Shown here: positions 37,227-45,609 of the stretch, piece after piece
How positions within the stretch are numbered: the stretch's first letter is position 1
Layout of the letters: each line of letters begins with the position of its first letter
From: Maledivibacter sp.
GTDB taxonomy: Bacteria > Bacillota > Clostridia > Peptostreptococcales > Caminicellaceae
Length of the DNA stretch: 64,000 nucleotides
Assembly (NCBI GenBank): GCA_025210375.1
Contig: JAOASB010000034.1
Coordinates: forward strand, 62,001 to 126,000
Reading direction: 5' to 3'
Program-made: the position numbers and the translations under genes
Notes under the pieces: model-generated
Told to the model about the DNA's origin: nothing
The model's database searches: none
The model's input: the letters and a program-made list of their open reading frames with translations, nothing else

Positions 37227-37602
37227 AAAATATCCTGCCATATCTACTTAGTATTCTTAATTTTTTTATTTTACTTACCTTAAGCTCAATGACTTTATCT
37301 TCTAATGTAAGAATACAAAGAATATTTTCCTTTGTTTTAGCTCCCAAAACCGTTCCTTTAATAGAATTGTTATTTTTTAAATATATCTTTATTTGGTCTC
37401 CAATAGATAGATTTAAATTGCCAAGCTTAAATATTTTCAGATCCAACTCATCTAAAAAACTCTGAGAGATTTTATCACTTTGAAAAATGATCTCGTTATT
37501 AATCAAATCCTTTTTTTCCTTTAATACAGATAATAAATATCCAAATATGGATACAATGAATAGTACAATAGAAACTTGTAATAACTGGTCTATATAATAC
37601 AT
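37225..37602 (-). CDS. Small membrane-anchored protein with Sm/SH3-like barrel
   Basis: 125 aa. One hydrophobic helix near residues 8-27, a charged linker, then a segment (about 65-115) whose pattern IKIYLKNNNSIKGTVLG...ILTLEDKVIELKVSKI resembles an Sm, SH3 or similar small beta barrel. I know no named family for it. Good AGGTGATG-type site before the ATG. Monocistronic, between the HlyD gene and tRNA-Pro. Confidence 0.55.
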   Translation of the reverse strand: MYYIDQLLQVSIVLFIVSIFGYLLSVLKEKKDLINNEIIFQSDKISQSFLDELDLKIFKLGNLNLSIGDQIKIYLKNNNSIKGTVLGAKTKENILCILTLEDKVIELKVSKIKKLRILSRYGRIF

Positions 37603-37744
37603 ATCATCACCTTTTTTATAACAAAGATGTACTTTGTTAGTTTAAAATTTACTTGTGGGGTCGGTTTGCTTAAGCTTGGATTAAACTTTACTACTATTCT
37701 CTTAAGTACTATATCTTTTCATTATATTTATTTAATTAGTAAGA

Positions 37745-37776
37745 ATAAAAAGAAAAACCTATGGCCTATGCCATAG
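37745..37776 (-). terminator. tRNA-Pro terminator
   Basis: Minus-strand stem CTATGGC / GCCATAG with 4-nt loop followed by GTTTTTCTTTTT, just downstream of the tRNA 3' end. Confidence 0.85.
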
Positions 37777-37781
37777 TATAT

Positions 37782-37858
37782 TGGTCTGGGTGAGAGGATT
37801 CGAACCTCCGACCACCAGAACCCCATTCTGGTGCGCTACCAAACTGCGCTACACCCAG
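37782..37858 (-). tRNA. tRNA-Pro (anticodon GGG)
   Basis: 77 nt with encoded CCA. Acceptor CTGGGTG / CACCCAG, D arm GCGC / GCGC, anticodon stem CCAGA / TCTGG with loop ATGGGGT, giving anticodon GGG and G37, T arm GGAGG-TTCGAAT-CCTCT. The A32-U38 pair of the loop is the arrangement known for tRNA-Pro(GGG) in other bacteria. It would read CCC and CCU codons. Confidence 0.95.
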
Positions 37859-37876
37859 ATAATATCTTACATATAT

Positions 37877-37904
37877 ATTATACATAAATAAAAATATATA
37901 TCAA
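37877..37904 (-). promoter_or_regulatory. Putative promoter of tRNA-Pro
   Basis: Minus-strand TTGATA (37899-37904) and TATAAT (37877-37882), 16 nt apart, placing the start about 10 nt before the tRNA. Confidence 0.6.
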
Positions 37905-38031
37905 GTACATATTTTACTTTTTTCACAATTATCTATATCTTTTAGTCCTTCCTCACTCTTTAGATTAATCCATATCTATACACTAATATAGAGGGATTTA
38001 TATCCCCCCATATCATTATATTTATTGTTTG

Positions 38032-39516
38032 TTAAATGATAATACATATTAGATTTCTACTACCTTCATCTATGATCTTTTGAAGTGTTTTTTGAAGCTT
38101 GAATCTAACATCATCGGGCATCATAAATAGCTTACTTTGAAGCTGTTCCTTCACTAGATCATGTAAAGATTTCCCGAACATGTTTGTTTCCCATATCTGC
38201 TTAGGATCAGTTTCAAATTCCTTCATCATGTAATTGAGTAAATCTTCACTTTGCTTCTCTGTTCCTACAAGTGGTGATACTTCAGTGGTAATATCTGCTC
38301 TAATCATATGTAAGGATGGAGCATTGGCCCTTAGTTTCACTCCAAATCTACTTCCCTGCTTAAATATCTCTGGCTCATCAAGCTGCATTTCATCTAAGCC
38401 CGGTGGCACAACGCCATATCCAAGGGTTTTGGCACTATTGATTGCTTCTTCGACTCTATCATATTCCTTTTTAGCCTTGGAGAAGGATTTCATTAGACTT
38501 AGAAGCTGATGGTCACCTTCAATCTTATATCCTGTAAGTTCTTGTAATATCTCATAAAATAAGCCTTCCTTGGTGTGCATTTTTACGTTTGCTATACCTT
38601 TGCCTAGATCGATGTTACTTATTTCTGCACCGGTTAAAACTTCTACATTCTCGCCTTCAAACTGGTATGTTAGATTGTCAATATCCTTAATTTTTTCTGT
38701 GTTATCAAGGGCTGACTTTATGGTGTATAATATTTGATTCTTCAGCCAATGATTTGGATCTAGACCCTCTATCCATTTAGGTAAATTGATGGATATTTCT
38801 CTTACTGGGAACTCAAATAGAATTTTCTGTAATACAGTATTTATATCTTCTATTTCCATCCTTGCACAATTTAATGGTATCACAGGAACATTATGTTTTT
38901 CTTCTAACTCAGCCTTTAGCTTTACTGCTTCATTGGAACTTGGATCTATGGAATTAAGCAGTATCACAAATGGTTTTTTAAGTTCCTTCAGTTCCTTTAC
39001 TACCCTTTCTTCAGACTCTATATAATTATCCCTGTCAATATCTGTTATAGAACCGTCGGTGGTCACCATTAATCCAATTGTTGAATGATCAGTTATAACC
39101 TTCTTAGTCCCTATTTCTGCGGCTTCCTCAAATGGTATTTCATTTTCAAACCATGGAGTCATTACCATCCTAGGCAGACCTTCCTCTTGATGGCCTAAAG
39201 CACCCTTAACTAGATAACCAACACAATCAATCATTCTTACTTTAAATTTTGCATTATCCTTTAATAATATCTCTATAGCTTCATTTGGCACAAATTTAGG
39301 CTCCGTTGTCATAATAGTTTTTCCAGTTCCGCTTTGTGGTAATTCATCCTTAGTTCTTTCTTTTCTATATACATTTTCTATGTTGGGTATAACAAGTAAG
39401 TCCATAAACCTCTTTATGAATGTTGATTTTCCAGTTCTTACAGGTCCTACTACTCCTATGTATATGTCTCCCTGGGTTCTTTCCGATATATCTTTATATA
39501 TGTCGAACCGTTCCAT
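38032..39516 (-). CDS. spoIVA: Stage IV sporulation protein A, coat ATPase
   Basis: 494 aa, the family length. SpoIVA polymerises on the forespore using ATP and forms the basement layer of the spore coat, anchored by SpoVM. The TRAFAC-type P-loop GPVRTGKSTF (about 24-33) and MTPWFENEIPFEEAAEIGTKK are diagnostic. GGAGGG before the ATG. spoVM itself was not found in the thiN-rpmB gap where Bacillus has it. A sigma-E-like promoter lies upstream (39578-39605). Confidence 0.97.
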   Translation of the reverse strand: MERFDIYKDISERTQGDIYIGVVGPVRTGKSTFIKRFMDLLVIPNIENVYRKERTKDELPQSGTGKTIMTTEPKFVPNEAIEILLKDNAKFKVRMIDCVGYLVKGALGHQEEGLPRMVMTPWFENEIPFEEAAEIGTKKVITDHSTIGLMVTTDGSITDIDRDNYIESEERVVKELKELKKPFVILLNSIDPSSNEAVKLKAELEEKHNVPVIPLNCARMEIEDINTVLQKILFEFPVREISINLPKWIEGLDPNHWLKNQILYTIKSALDNTEKIKDIDNLTYQFEGENVEVLTGAEISNIDLGKGIANVKMHTKEGLFYEILQELTGYKIEGDHQLLSLMKSFSKAKKEYDRVEEAINSAKTLGYGVVPPGLDEMQLDEPEIFKQGSRFGVKLRANAPSLHMIRADITTEVSPLVGTEKQSEDLLNYMMKEFETDPKQIWETNMFGKSLHDLVKEQLQSKLFMMPDDVRFKLQKTLQKIIDEGSRNLICIII

Positions 39517-39577
39517 CGTTACCCTCCTTTATAAATAGTTTGTATACATTTCTATTTCAATTATTATTAACATTATA

Positions 39578-39605
39578 AATATATGTCTTTATCACTAAAA
39601 TATGA
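39578..39605 (-). promoter_or_regulatory. Putative sigma-E promoter of spoIVA
   Basis: Minus-strand TCATATT (39599-39605) and CATATATT (39578-39585), 13 nt apart. These resemble the sigma-E boxes KMATATT and CATACAHT, with spacing one base short of usual. About 60 nt before the start codon. Plausible because SpoIVA is a mother-cell gene. Confidence 0.4.
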
Positions 39606-39639
39606 CTTTGATTGTACAAAAAAACACAATGCAACTGCT

Positions 39640-39800
39640 TAAGTTATAAATGGTAAGTTCAAAGTTCTAAGTTTTGGGTCATTCTAATAGGTACAAAAAA
39701 TAAAAAGATATCTATTAGGATAAATAGATATCTTCACTATATCAACATTTTTAATTTTTTCTCCAAAGAATACTTTGAATCTTAGAACTTAGAACTACAA
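39640..39800 (-). repeat. AGAACTT-type inverted repeat enclosing the gpsA terminator
   Basis: Left arm GTTCAAAGTTCTAAG (near 39652) and right arm CTTTGAATCTTAGAACTT (near 39774) are inverted copies. Between them a 12-bp hairpin AAGATATCTATT (39705-39734) with T-rich minus-strand tail is the likely gpsA terminator (39691-39734). Confidence 0.6.
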
Positions 39801-39823
39801 ATACATCTCAAAATACATTTATA

Positions 39824-40852
39824 CTACCAAGTATCTATAAAATCCTCCATGACCTCTTCTATTTCATGGGTTTTACTTCTAAGCATCAAATTGCTTACAG
39901 CTTCTTTTGCTGAGCATCCTTCATATAGAATCTTGTATATTTCATTTGTTATTGGCATTTCAATATTATACTCCTTGGATAACGCATATGCAGCCTTTGT
40001 AGTGTATACCCCTTCTACTACCATACCAATAGATGATACAGCTTCTTCTAATGACTTACCTTGTCCAAGCTGTATTCCACACCTTCTATTTCTACTATGC
40101 ATACTGGTACAAGTAACTATCAAATCTCCAATTCCTGTTAATCCCGTAAAGGTACTTACGTCTGCTCCCATTGCTTGCCCCAGTCTAGCTATCTCTCTGA
40201 TACCCCTTGTCATAAGGGCAGCCTTAGCATTGTCTCCATATCCAAGCCCATCACATATCCCTGCGCCTAATGCTATTACATTTTTAAGAGAGCCTCCTAA
40301 TTCCACTCCAACTACATCTGGATTCGTATAAACCCTCAGTCTAGGGGTTATAAATACATCTTGAACAAACTCCGCAGCAAACCTACTTTTCGAAGCTGAA
40401 ACTATTGTTGTAGGTATCCCTTTACACACTTCCTCTGCATGTGAGGGCCCTGAAAAAGCGACATAATGGTTATCTGGATAATAACTGCTAACAATTTCTG
40501 AGATTCTTAGTAGAGTACTATTTTCAATTCCTTTAGATACATTAACAAATATTTGCTTTCCATCAACGCGTCCCTTAATTTTTTCCATTACATCCCTTAT
40601 ACCTTGTGATGAAACAGCTAAAACTATAATAGAGCATTCATTTACGCAATGTACTATATCATTGTGAATATTTATATTCTCAGGAAGCTTAACATCGGGT
40701 AAATATTTTGTATTTTCTCTAGAAGTTCTTAGGCTTTCAATGTGTTCATGATTTCTCCCCCACAGATTAATATCATGACCTTTATCAGCTAGTAGAATTG
40801 ATAATGCAGTTCCCCAACTGCCTGACCCTAAGACTGCTATTTTTTCTTTCAT
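39824..40852 (-). CDS. gpsA: Glycerol-3-phosphate dehydrogenase [NAD(P)+]
   Basis: 342 aa from ATG 40852. Makes glycerol 3-phosphate for phospholipids. NAD(P)-binding GSGSWGTALS, SGPSHAEEV and the catalytic lysine region GSLKNVIALGAG. The der-gpsA-spoIVA order is the same as in Bacillus. The GTG at 40864 lacks a ribosome site and is rejected. Confidence 0.96.
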   Translation of the reverse strand: MKEKIAVLGSGSWGTALSILLADKGHDINLWGRNHEHIESLRTSRENTKYLPDVKLPENINIHNDIVHCVNECSIIVLAVSSQGIRDVMEKIKGRVDGKQIFVNVSKGIENSTLLRISEIVSSYYPDNHYVAFSGPSHAEEVCKGIPTTIVSASKSRFAAEFVQDVFITPRLRVYTNPDVVGVELGGSLKNVIALGAGICDGLGYGDNAKAALMTRGIREIARLGQAMGADVSTFTGLTGIGDLIVTCTSMHSRNRRCGIQLGQGKSLEEAVSSIGMVVEGVYTTKAAYALSKEYNIEMPITNEIYKILYEGCSAKEAVSNLMLRSKTHEIEEVMEDFIDTW

Positions 40853-40897
40853 CCTCAAACCCACTTTCTATACAAATCTAAAACTATGGTTTTACTT

Positions 40898-42211
40898 TTA
40901 TTTTTTAGCCTTGCATTGCATTACAATTGGTGTCCCCTCAAAGTTATAATTTTGTCTTACTTGATTTTCTAAATATCTTATATATGAAAAATGTGCTAAT
41001 TCTATGTCATTAACAAACAAAACAAATGTTGGCGGTTTTACACCAACCTGAGTCCCATAGTATATTTTTAACCTCTTACCCTTATCTGATGGAGGCTGAT
41101 TTAAAAGTATAGCCTCACTAATCAAATCATTTAACGCACCAGTAGATATTCTCATAGAATGTTGATTTGATACATATTTTATATACTCCAAAACCTTATC
41201 CACTCTTTGCTTAGTTTTTGCAGATATAAATAATATAGGTGCATATGTCATATATGCTAATTCATTACGGATTTTTTTTGAATAATCATTATATGTATAG
41301 TTATTTTTTTCAATTAAATCCCACTTATTAACAACAATTATTGCTGCCTTACCTGCCTCGTGGGCATAACCAGCAATTCTTTTGTCCTGTTCTGTTACTC
41401 CTTCTACAGCATCAATAAGAATTAGACAAACATCACTTCTTTCAATAGCTGTTAATGATCTAATAACACTATATTTTTCAACATTCTCATATACCTTACT
41501 TTTTCTTCTAATCCCTGCAGTATCTATAAAAACATATTTATCCTCATTAAATTCAAAGGGAGTATCGATTGCATCCCTTGTTGTTCCTGCAATATCACTA
41601 ACTATAACTCTATTTTCACCCAAGATAGTATTGATCAAAGAGGATTTTCCCACATTTGGCTTCCCAATCACTGCGACCTTAATAACATCTTCTTCGTAGT
41701 CCGTATCAACATCTTCTGGAAATTTATTTATTATTTCATCAAGAAGATCCCCAAGATTTAAAGCATTTACTGAAGATATGGGTATTGGTTCACCTAAACC
41801 TAATGTGTAAAAATCATAAAAGTCCTCTGGAAGCTTATTGCTGTCAACCTTATTTACTACGAGAACAATGGGCTTATTTGTTCTTCTAAGAATATTGGCT
41901 ATTTCTTCATCGGCATTAGTTATGCCTGATCTTCCATCTACCATGAATACTATGACATGTGCCATATCCATAGCAATTTCAGCCTGTGTTTTCATTTGAG
42001 AAATAATTATATCCTTTGAATCGGGCTCTATTCCTCCAGTATCTATTAGTGTAAATTTGTTATTAAGCCATTCCGCATCCGCATATATTCTGTCCCTAGT
42101 GACACCTGGTTTATCTTCAACTATAGATATTCTCTTTCCCGCGATCTTATTAAAAAATGTCGATTTTCCAACATTTGGTCTACCAACCACCGCAACAACA
42201 GGTTTTCCCAT
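40898..42211 (-). CDS. der: Ribosome biogenesis GTPase Der (EngA)
   Basis: 437 aa. Two tandem GTPase domains with GRPNVGKST (about 9-17) and GKPNVGKSS (about 183-191), NKVD and NKWD motifs, and a C-terminal KH-like domain. Acts in 50S assembly. GTGGAGG before the ATG. Confidence 0.97.
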   Translation of the reverse strand: MGKPVVAVVGRPNVGKSTFFNKIAGKRISIVEDKPGVTRDRIYADAEWLNNKFTLIDTGGIEPDSKDIIISQMKTQAEIAMDMAHVIVFMVDGRSGITNADEEIANILRRTNKPIVLVVNKVDSNKLPEDFYDFYTLGLGEPIPISSVNALNLGDLLDEIINKFPEDVDTDYEEDVIKVAVIGKPNVGKSSLINTILGENRVIVSDIAGTTRDAIDTPFEFNEDKYVFIDTAGIRRKSKVYENVEKYSVIRSLTAIERSDVCLILIDAVEGVTEQDKRIAGYAHEAGKAAIIVVNKWDLIEKNNYTYNDYSKKIRNELAYMTYAPILFISAKTKQRVDKVLEYIKYVSNQHSMRISTGALNDLISEAILLNQPPSDKGKRLKIYYGTQVGVKPPTFVLFVNDIELAHFSYIRYLENQVRQNYNFEGTPIVMQCKAKK

Positions 42212-42242
42212 ATTTATTCCTCCACTAATTCAAATTTGTTTT

Positions 42243-43565
42243 CTATTTTAATATAATACTTTCAATAAAAGATTTCCCTTCAATACCACAAATCACAACA
42301 TCTTTATTGAATGCTTTTTCAATATCCTCTACGGTAACATCATCTAAAAATATAGGCTCATCGGATTTTAACATACTCTTAGGAATAACAAGCCTATCTC
42401 CCACTTCCCTATTCTGTAATTGTTTTATAATGTCTTGTCCAGTTATTAGTCCTGAAACAGTTATAGTTTCACCAAAAAACTCATTTATAATAGGTACCAC
42501 TTGAAGTTTTAGCTTTGCAATTTTATGGGTCAATTTACTTGCTAATTCTTTAATAAACTTAGAAGCTGAAACTCCAGTCACAATAGTAATTGTCTTATCT
42601 ACCTCTAAATTATCAGGTAACTCCTTTAAGTATTGGTCAAACTCGTACTCCATCTTTTTAATTAAACCTACACCATTTTCTATCTGGGGAAATCCCTCAT
42701 AATCCTCATAATGTGGCAAAGCTTTTTCAGCTAAAACGTAAAACTCATCTGATAAATGCACAAAATTAGTACCTATTTTTCGTTTTAATAATCTATGCCA
42801 ATTATCGATTTGGTTAATAACTTTAGTTGCCTTTTCTTTATCAAAAATCTCCATGGGATATAAGTTTTCTCTAAACTTTGTGACTCCCACAGGAACAATT
42901 GCCATACTACATATATTGGGATACAAACCATATAGGTCTTCTATTGTTCTATCTAACTCTATACCATCATTTACTCCCGGACAAAGTACTATTTGTCCAT
43001 TAATAATTATACGATTTTCAGTTAACTTCTTAATTCTTTCTAGTACATTTCCTGCATTTTTGTTATTTAACATTTTGACTCTTAGCTCTGGATTGGTGGT
43101 ATGAATAGAAACGTTAATTGGACTTATATTGTATTCAATAATTCTATCTATATCTGCATCACTTAAATTAGTCAAAGTAACAAAATTACCTTGGAGAAAG
43201 GACAATCTCGAGTCATCATCCTTAAAATATAAGCTCTTTCGCATATTTTTAGGTAATTGATCAACAAAACAAAAAATACATTTATTTTTACAGAACTTCG
43301 CTTTATCTAAAATAGGATTTTCAAATTCGATACCGAGATCTTCATCATAATCTTTATCTATTTCTAAGACCCAAACTTCTCCATCCTTCTTTTCAATCTC
43401 AACTTCCAAATAGTCATCAGAAATTAAAAATAAATAATCTAGAACATCTAGTATCTTTTTACCGTTAATACTAACGAGTATATCTCCTTTTTCTATGCCC
43501 ATTTCCTCTGCTATACTATCTTGTTCAATATTAGATATTATATTATTATATTTCTTTTTATCCAT
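42243..43565 (-). CDS. DUF512 protein: PDZ plus radical-SAM-like domain
   Basis: 440 aa from ATG 43565 (AGGTG upstream). A PDZ-like domain (about 10-60; SIAEEMGIEKGDILVSING) precedes a cysteine motif CKNKCIFCFVDQLP (about 87-100) of the radical-SAM type and the DUF512 domain. This family sits next to der in most clostridia. Its reaction is unknown. Confidence 0.9.
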   Translation of the reverse strand: MDKKKYNNIISNIEQDSIAEEMGIEKGDILVSINGKKILDVLDYLFLISDDYLEVEIEKKDGEVWVLEIDKDYDEDLGIEFENPILDKAKFCKNKCIFCFVDQLPKNMRKSLYFKDDDSRLSFLQGNFVTLTNLSDADIDRIIEYNISPINVSIHTTNPELRVKMLNNKNAGNVLERIKKLTENRIIINGQIVLCPGVNDGIELDRTIEDLYGLYPNICSMAIVPVGVTKFRENLYPMEIFDKEKATKVINQIDNWHRLLKRKIGTNFVHLSDEFYVLAEKALPHYEDYEGFPQIENGVGLIKKMEYEFDQYLKELPDNLEVDKTITIVTGVSASKFIKELASKLTHKIAKLKLQVVPIINEFFGETITVSGLITGQDIIKQLQNREVGDRLVIPKSMLKSDEPIFLDDVTVEDIEKAFNKDVVICGIEGKSFIESIILK

Positions 43566-43710
43566 CCAAACACCTGCTTTAATTAATAGAGTAAATTGCA
43601 TATGCAATTCCCTCAATAAATAATTTCAATATTTACATTCTCGTTTTATTATAATGGAAGTTTAAGAATAGTCAAGCTGTTTAAGTACAAAGACGACCAA
43701 AGCTGCTTTG

Positions 43711-43858
43711 TTGGTTCCAAGTTGCAAGTTACAAGTTACAAGTTTTAAAAGTCATTCTTTTAGGTCATATTTCAAAATCTGCTACGAATCTTTAGGCATT
43801 TTAAAACTTAAAAGAATGACCAAAGGCTTGCGACTTGTAACATGGAACTTGCAACTAA
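43711..43858 (-). repeat. Long inverted repeat (AAGTTGCAAGTT type)
   Basis: Left arm about 43711-43772 and right arm about 43797-43858 are imperfect inverted copies of a sequence rich in AAGTT/ACAAGTT ending in GTCATTCTTTTA. A short hairpin CAAAGCTGCTTTG lies to the left and the larger hairpin at 43855-43883 lies to the right. The family is the same as near 27090, 29110 and 39640. Confidence 0.6.
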
Positions 43859-43883
43859 CAAAGTGCCCCTGGCACTTTGTTAG
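43855..43883 (-). terminator. Hairpin overlapping the stop of the YIEGIA capping gene
   Basis: Perfect 13-bp stem CTAACAAAGTGCC / GGCACTTTGTTAG with a 3-nt loop. The TAA of the gene lies inside. There is no T-run after it because the inverted repeat follows directly. Confidence 0.55.
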
Positions 43884-44071
43884 TGTCTTACTATTACATA
43901 AACTCCATTTCTAAGATCATGAACCATGCCCATTGTTATTTTTGCTATCAGTAATGCCGTTTCCTCCTGTTTTTCTAAACTATCCACAAAAAATATTGGT
44001 GCTGTAGCCGACGATACATTTTTATTTAATGAAACAAGGGCAATTATATTTTCCTTTATTCCAAAATCCAT
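43880..44071 (-). CDS. Capping-complex subunit for YIEGIA (small spore protein)
   Basis: 63 aa. It resembles the small protein that accompanies YIEGIA membrane proteins in clostridia (IIALVSLNKNVSSATAPIFFVDS). GGAGA before the ATG; its gene starts 24 nt after the YIEGIA stop. The pairing is the main evidence. Expected to act in the mother cell during sporulation, but not shown. Confidence 0.75.
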   Translation of the reverse strand: MDFGIKENIIALVSLNKNVSSATAPIFFVDSLEKQEETALLIAKITMGMVHDLRNGVYVIVRH

Positions 44072-44095
44072 ATATATCTCCTTTCCCTACTCTAT

Positions 44096-45004
44096 TTAAC
44101 CTTCTTGCAAATGTTTCCCCCTTGGTTTCCTTTTACAGGTTTCTAATACAGGGGTCTTTTTTACAACATCTACCAATAAATCCACATTGGGTTCCATAGG
44201 TATAAGCGCCATAACTAAATTCCCATTGTGAGGATTTCTCCTGGCCAATGGAGTAAAATCCGGCTCATCTATATCCTTTCTAATACCCAATTGTGTGGCT
44301 GCTTGATGCTGTATTGCCTGTCTTTGCCCAATATTTGATAAAGTAGAACTGGCACTAGGATCTTTAGGTACTATTTCAACGGCTATACCTCTTTCCTCGT
44401 ATATTTTTCTTGATCCAGTTAGCCCTATGTTCATGATTATTACATCGTTAATAATTAATAATGGGCCGTCAAAACTTATTTTTCCAGGTTTCACCTCCGC
44501 TATTTCACCAATTAATTGTCTTGTTAAAAATCTCTTCAAAACTGTCATCGCTAAAATTCCCACAATAATACCCGTTATAATTTGCATTTGCTGTCCACCT
44601 TTTAAATATCTAGATATATTCATAGATAAGCTCGTTAGAAGTGATGTCAACATCACCATATAATTTCTAGCTTCAAAGGCTTTGGCTATATCCTCTATGT
44701 AAGCTGTACCCCTAGGTACTAGTTCTGTTGGTTCAATATTATCTAAACTCTGTCTTTCCATATTTCGTACATCTCTAAATTGCTGTGCCGCTAATGATAA
44801 AAAAGTAACTGCTCCAAATTCCTTAGTTCCCAACGCTGGTATAGCTACAGCTCCAAGGGATGCAGCTATTAGTCCCAATGTAATATGTGATAAAAAACCC
44901 TGTGGATAGCTCGGATACTGCCTATGATCAATTTTCATCATATAAGCACGGGCAAAAACACCGATTATAATTGACAATATTATGGAAATCATATAATTTT
45001 CCAT
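44096..45004 (-). CDS. YIEGIA-family sporulation membrane protein
   Basis: 302 aa from ATG 45004 (GGGAGG 6 nt before). N-terminal half has several hydrophobic helices; the family motif appears here as YIEDIAKAFEARNY rather than YIEGIA. The C-terminal part is soluble (MNIGLTGSRKIYEERGIAVEI). Homologues lie near der-gpsA-spoIVA in spore-formers, as here. A long palindrome sits right before its ribosome site. Confidence 0.82.
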   Translation of the reverse strand: MENYMISIILSIIIGVFARAYMMKIDHRQYPSYPQGFLSHITLGLIAASLGAVAIPALGTKEFGAVTFLSLAAQQFRDVRNMERQSLDNIEPTELVPRGTAYIEDIAKAFEARNYMVMLTSLLTSLSMNISRYLKGGQQMQIITGIIVGILAMTVLKRFLTRQLIGEIAEVKPGKISFDGPLLIINDVIIMNIGLTGSRKIYEERGIAVEIVPKDPSASSTLSNIGQRQAIQHQAATQLGIRKDIDEPDFTPLARRNPHNGNLVMALIPMEPNVDLLVDVVKKTPVLETCKRKPRGKHLQEG

Positions 45005-45016
45005 CAAATACCTCCC

Positions 45017-45058
45017 TTCATATTTAATATTTTTCCTCAGTAAAATATTAAATATGAA
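45017..45058 (-). promoter_or_regulatory. Perfect 17-bp hairpin abutting the YIEGIA ribosome site
   Basis: Arms TTCATATTTAATATTTT (45017-45033) and its exact complement (45042-45058) enclose an 8-nt loop. On the minus strand GGGAGG follows the stem at once. It lacks a T-run, so a structural or operator role is more likely than termination. Compare 1581-1612. Confidence 0.65.
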
Positions 45059-45252
45059 AAAAAGATATTAAAATATTGAAAAAGATTGATATTCCTACAT
45101 CGAAAGGCCCTTTAATGGTTCAGAAACTATTATTGGATATTTTGATCACCATTCCCATAGGATAGCAATCTTTAATAAGTGGCGTCTTCCTGCTTCGATT
45201 AAAAACTTGCCATTCCCTCATATATCATAATTCTAATATCAATAACAAAAAT
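45059..45252. other. Non-coding gap before element copy B
   Basis: About 190 bp with no open frame. A G/C-richer patch at about 45175-45205 (contains GGCGTCTTCCTGC) stands out from the A/T-rich surroundings; I cannot identify it. Together with element B and its flanks it forms the 600-bp gap between the YIEGIA gene and the chemoreceptor gene. Confidence 0.4.
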
Positions 45253-45449
45253 AGAGCTAAATAACTTTTAGCTCTCAGATTGTTGACAAAGTCAACAAGA
45301 TGTCAGGCTGTTGAGAAATTCGAAGTTCGAGGCGTGCTGAAACCGAGAGGCCGTAGCGTATACAGACATACGTAAGGGTTCTTGGTTGAAGCAACAACGA
45401 AGAAATTCGAGTTTGTCAACAGCCTAAGAGCTAAATAACTTTTAGCTCT
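45253..45449 (-). mobile_element. Palindromic element, copy B, between duplicated hairpins
   Basis: A 151-bp element (45276-45426) lies between two identical 23-nt sequences (45253-45275 and 45427-45449) that each form a hairpin, AGAGCTAAA / TTTAGCTCT. It differs from copy A at about 8 of 151 positions by eye. Only the left hairpin has the minus-strand TATTTTTG tail expected of a terminator. The element has no coding capacity. Confidence 0.8.
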
Positions 45450-45609
45450 AATCTATATTTAAAAAAAGCAGAAAAATACCATAAGTGAAAATAAAAGATA
45501 TACTCACTAAGAATAAACAATGTTGGACAAAATGATTTTTCATTTCTTTTGACTGTCCAGTTTTCATATAATCAGCCAATAGCAGAACTCTCATCTTCTA
45601 AGTCATTAT

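Noticed and set aside
45059..45252. Possible riboswitch upstream of the YIEGIA gene
   Set aside because: I could not match it to any known riboswitch consensus, and the only firm structure is the simple palindrome at 45017-45058.
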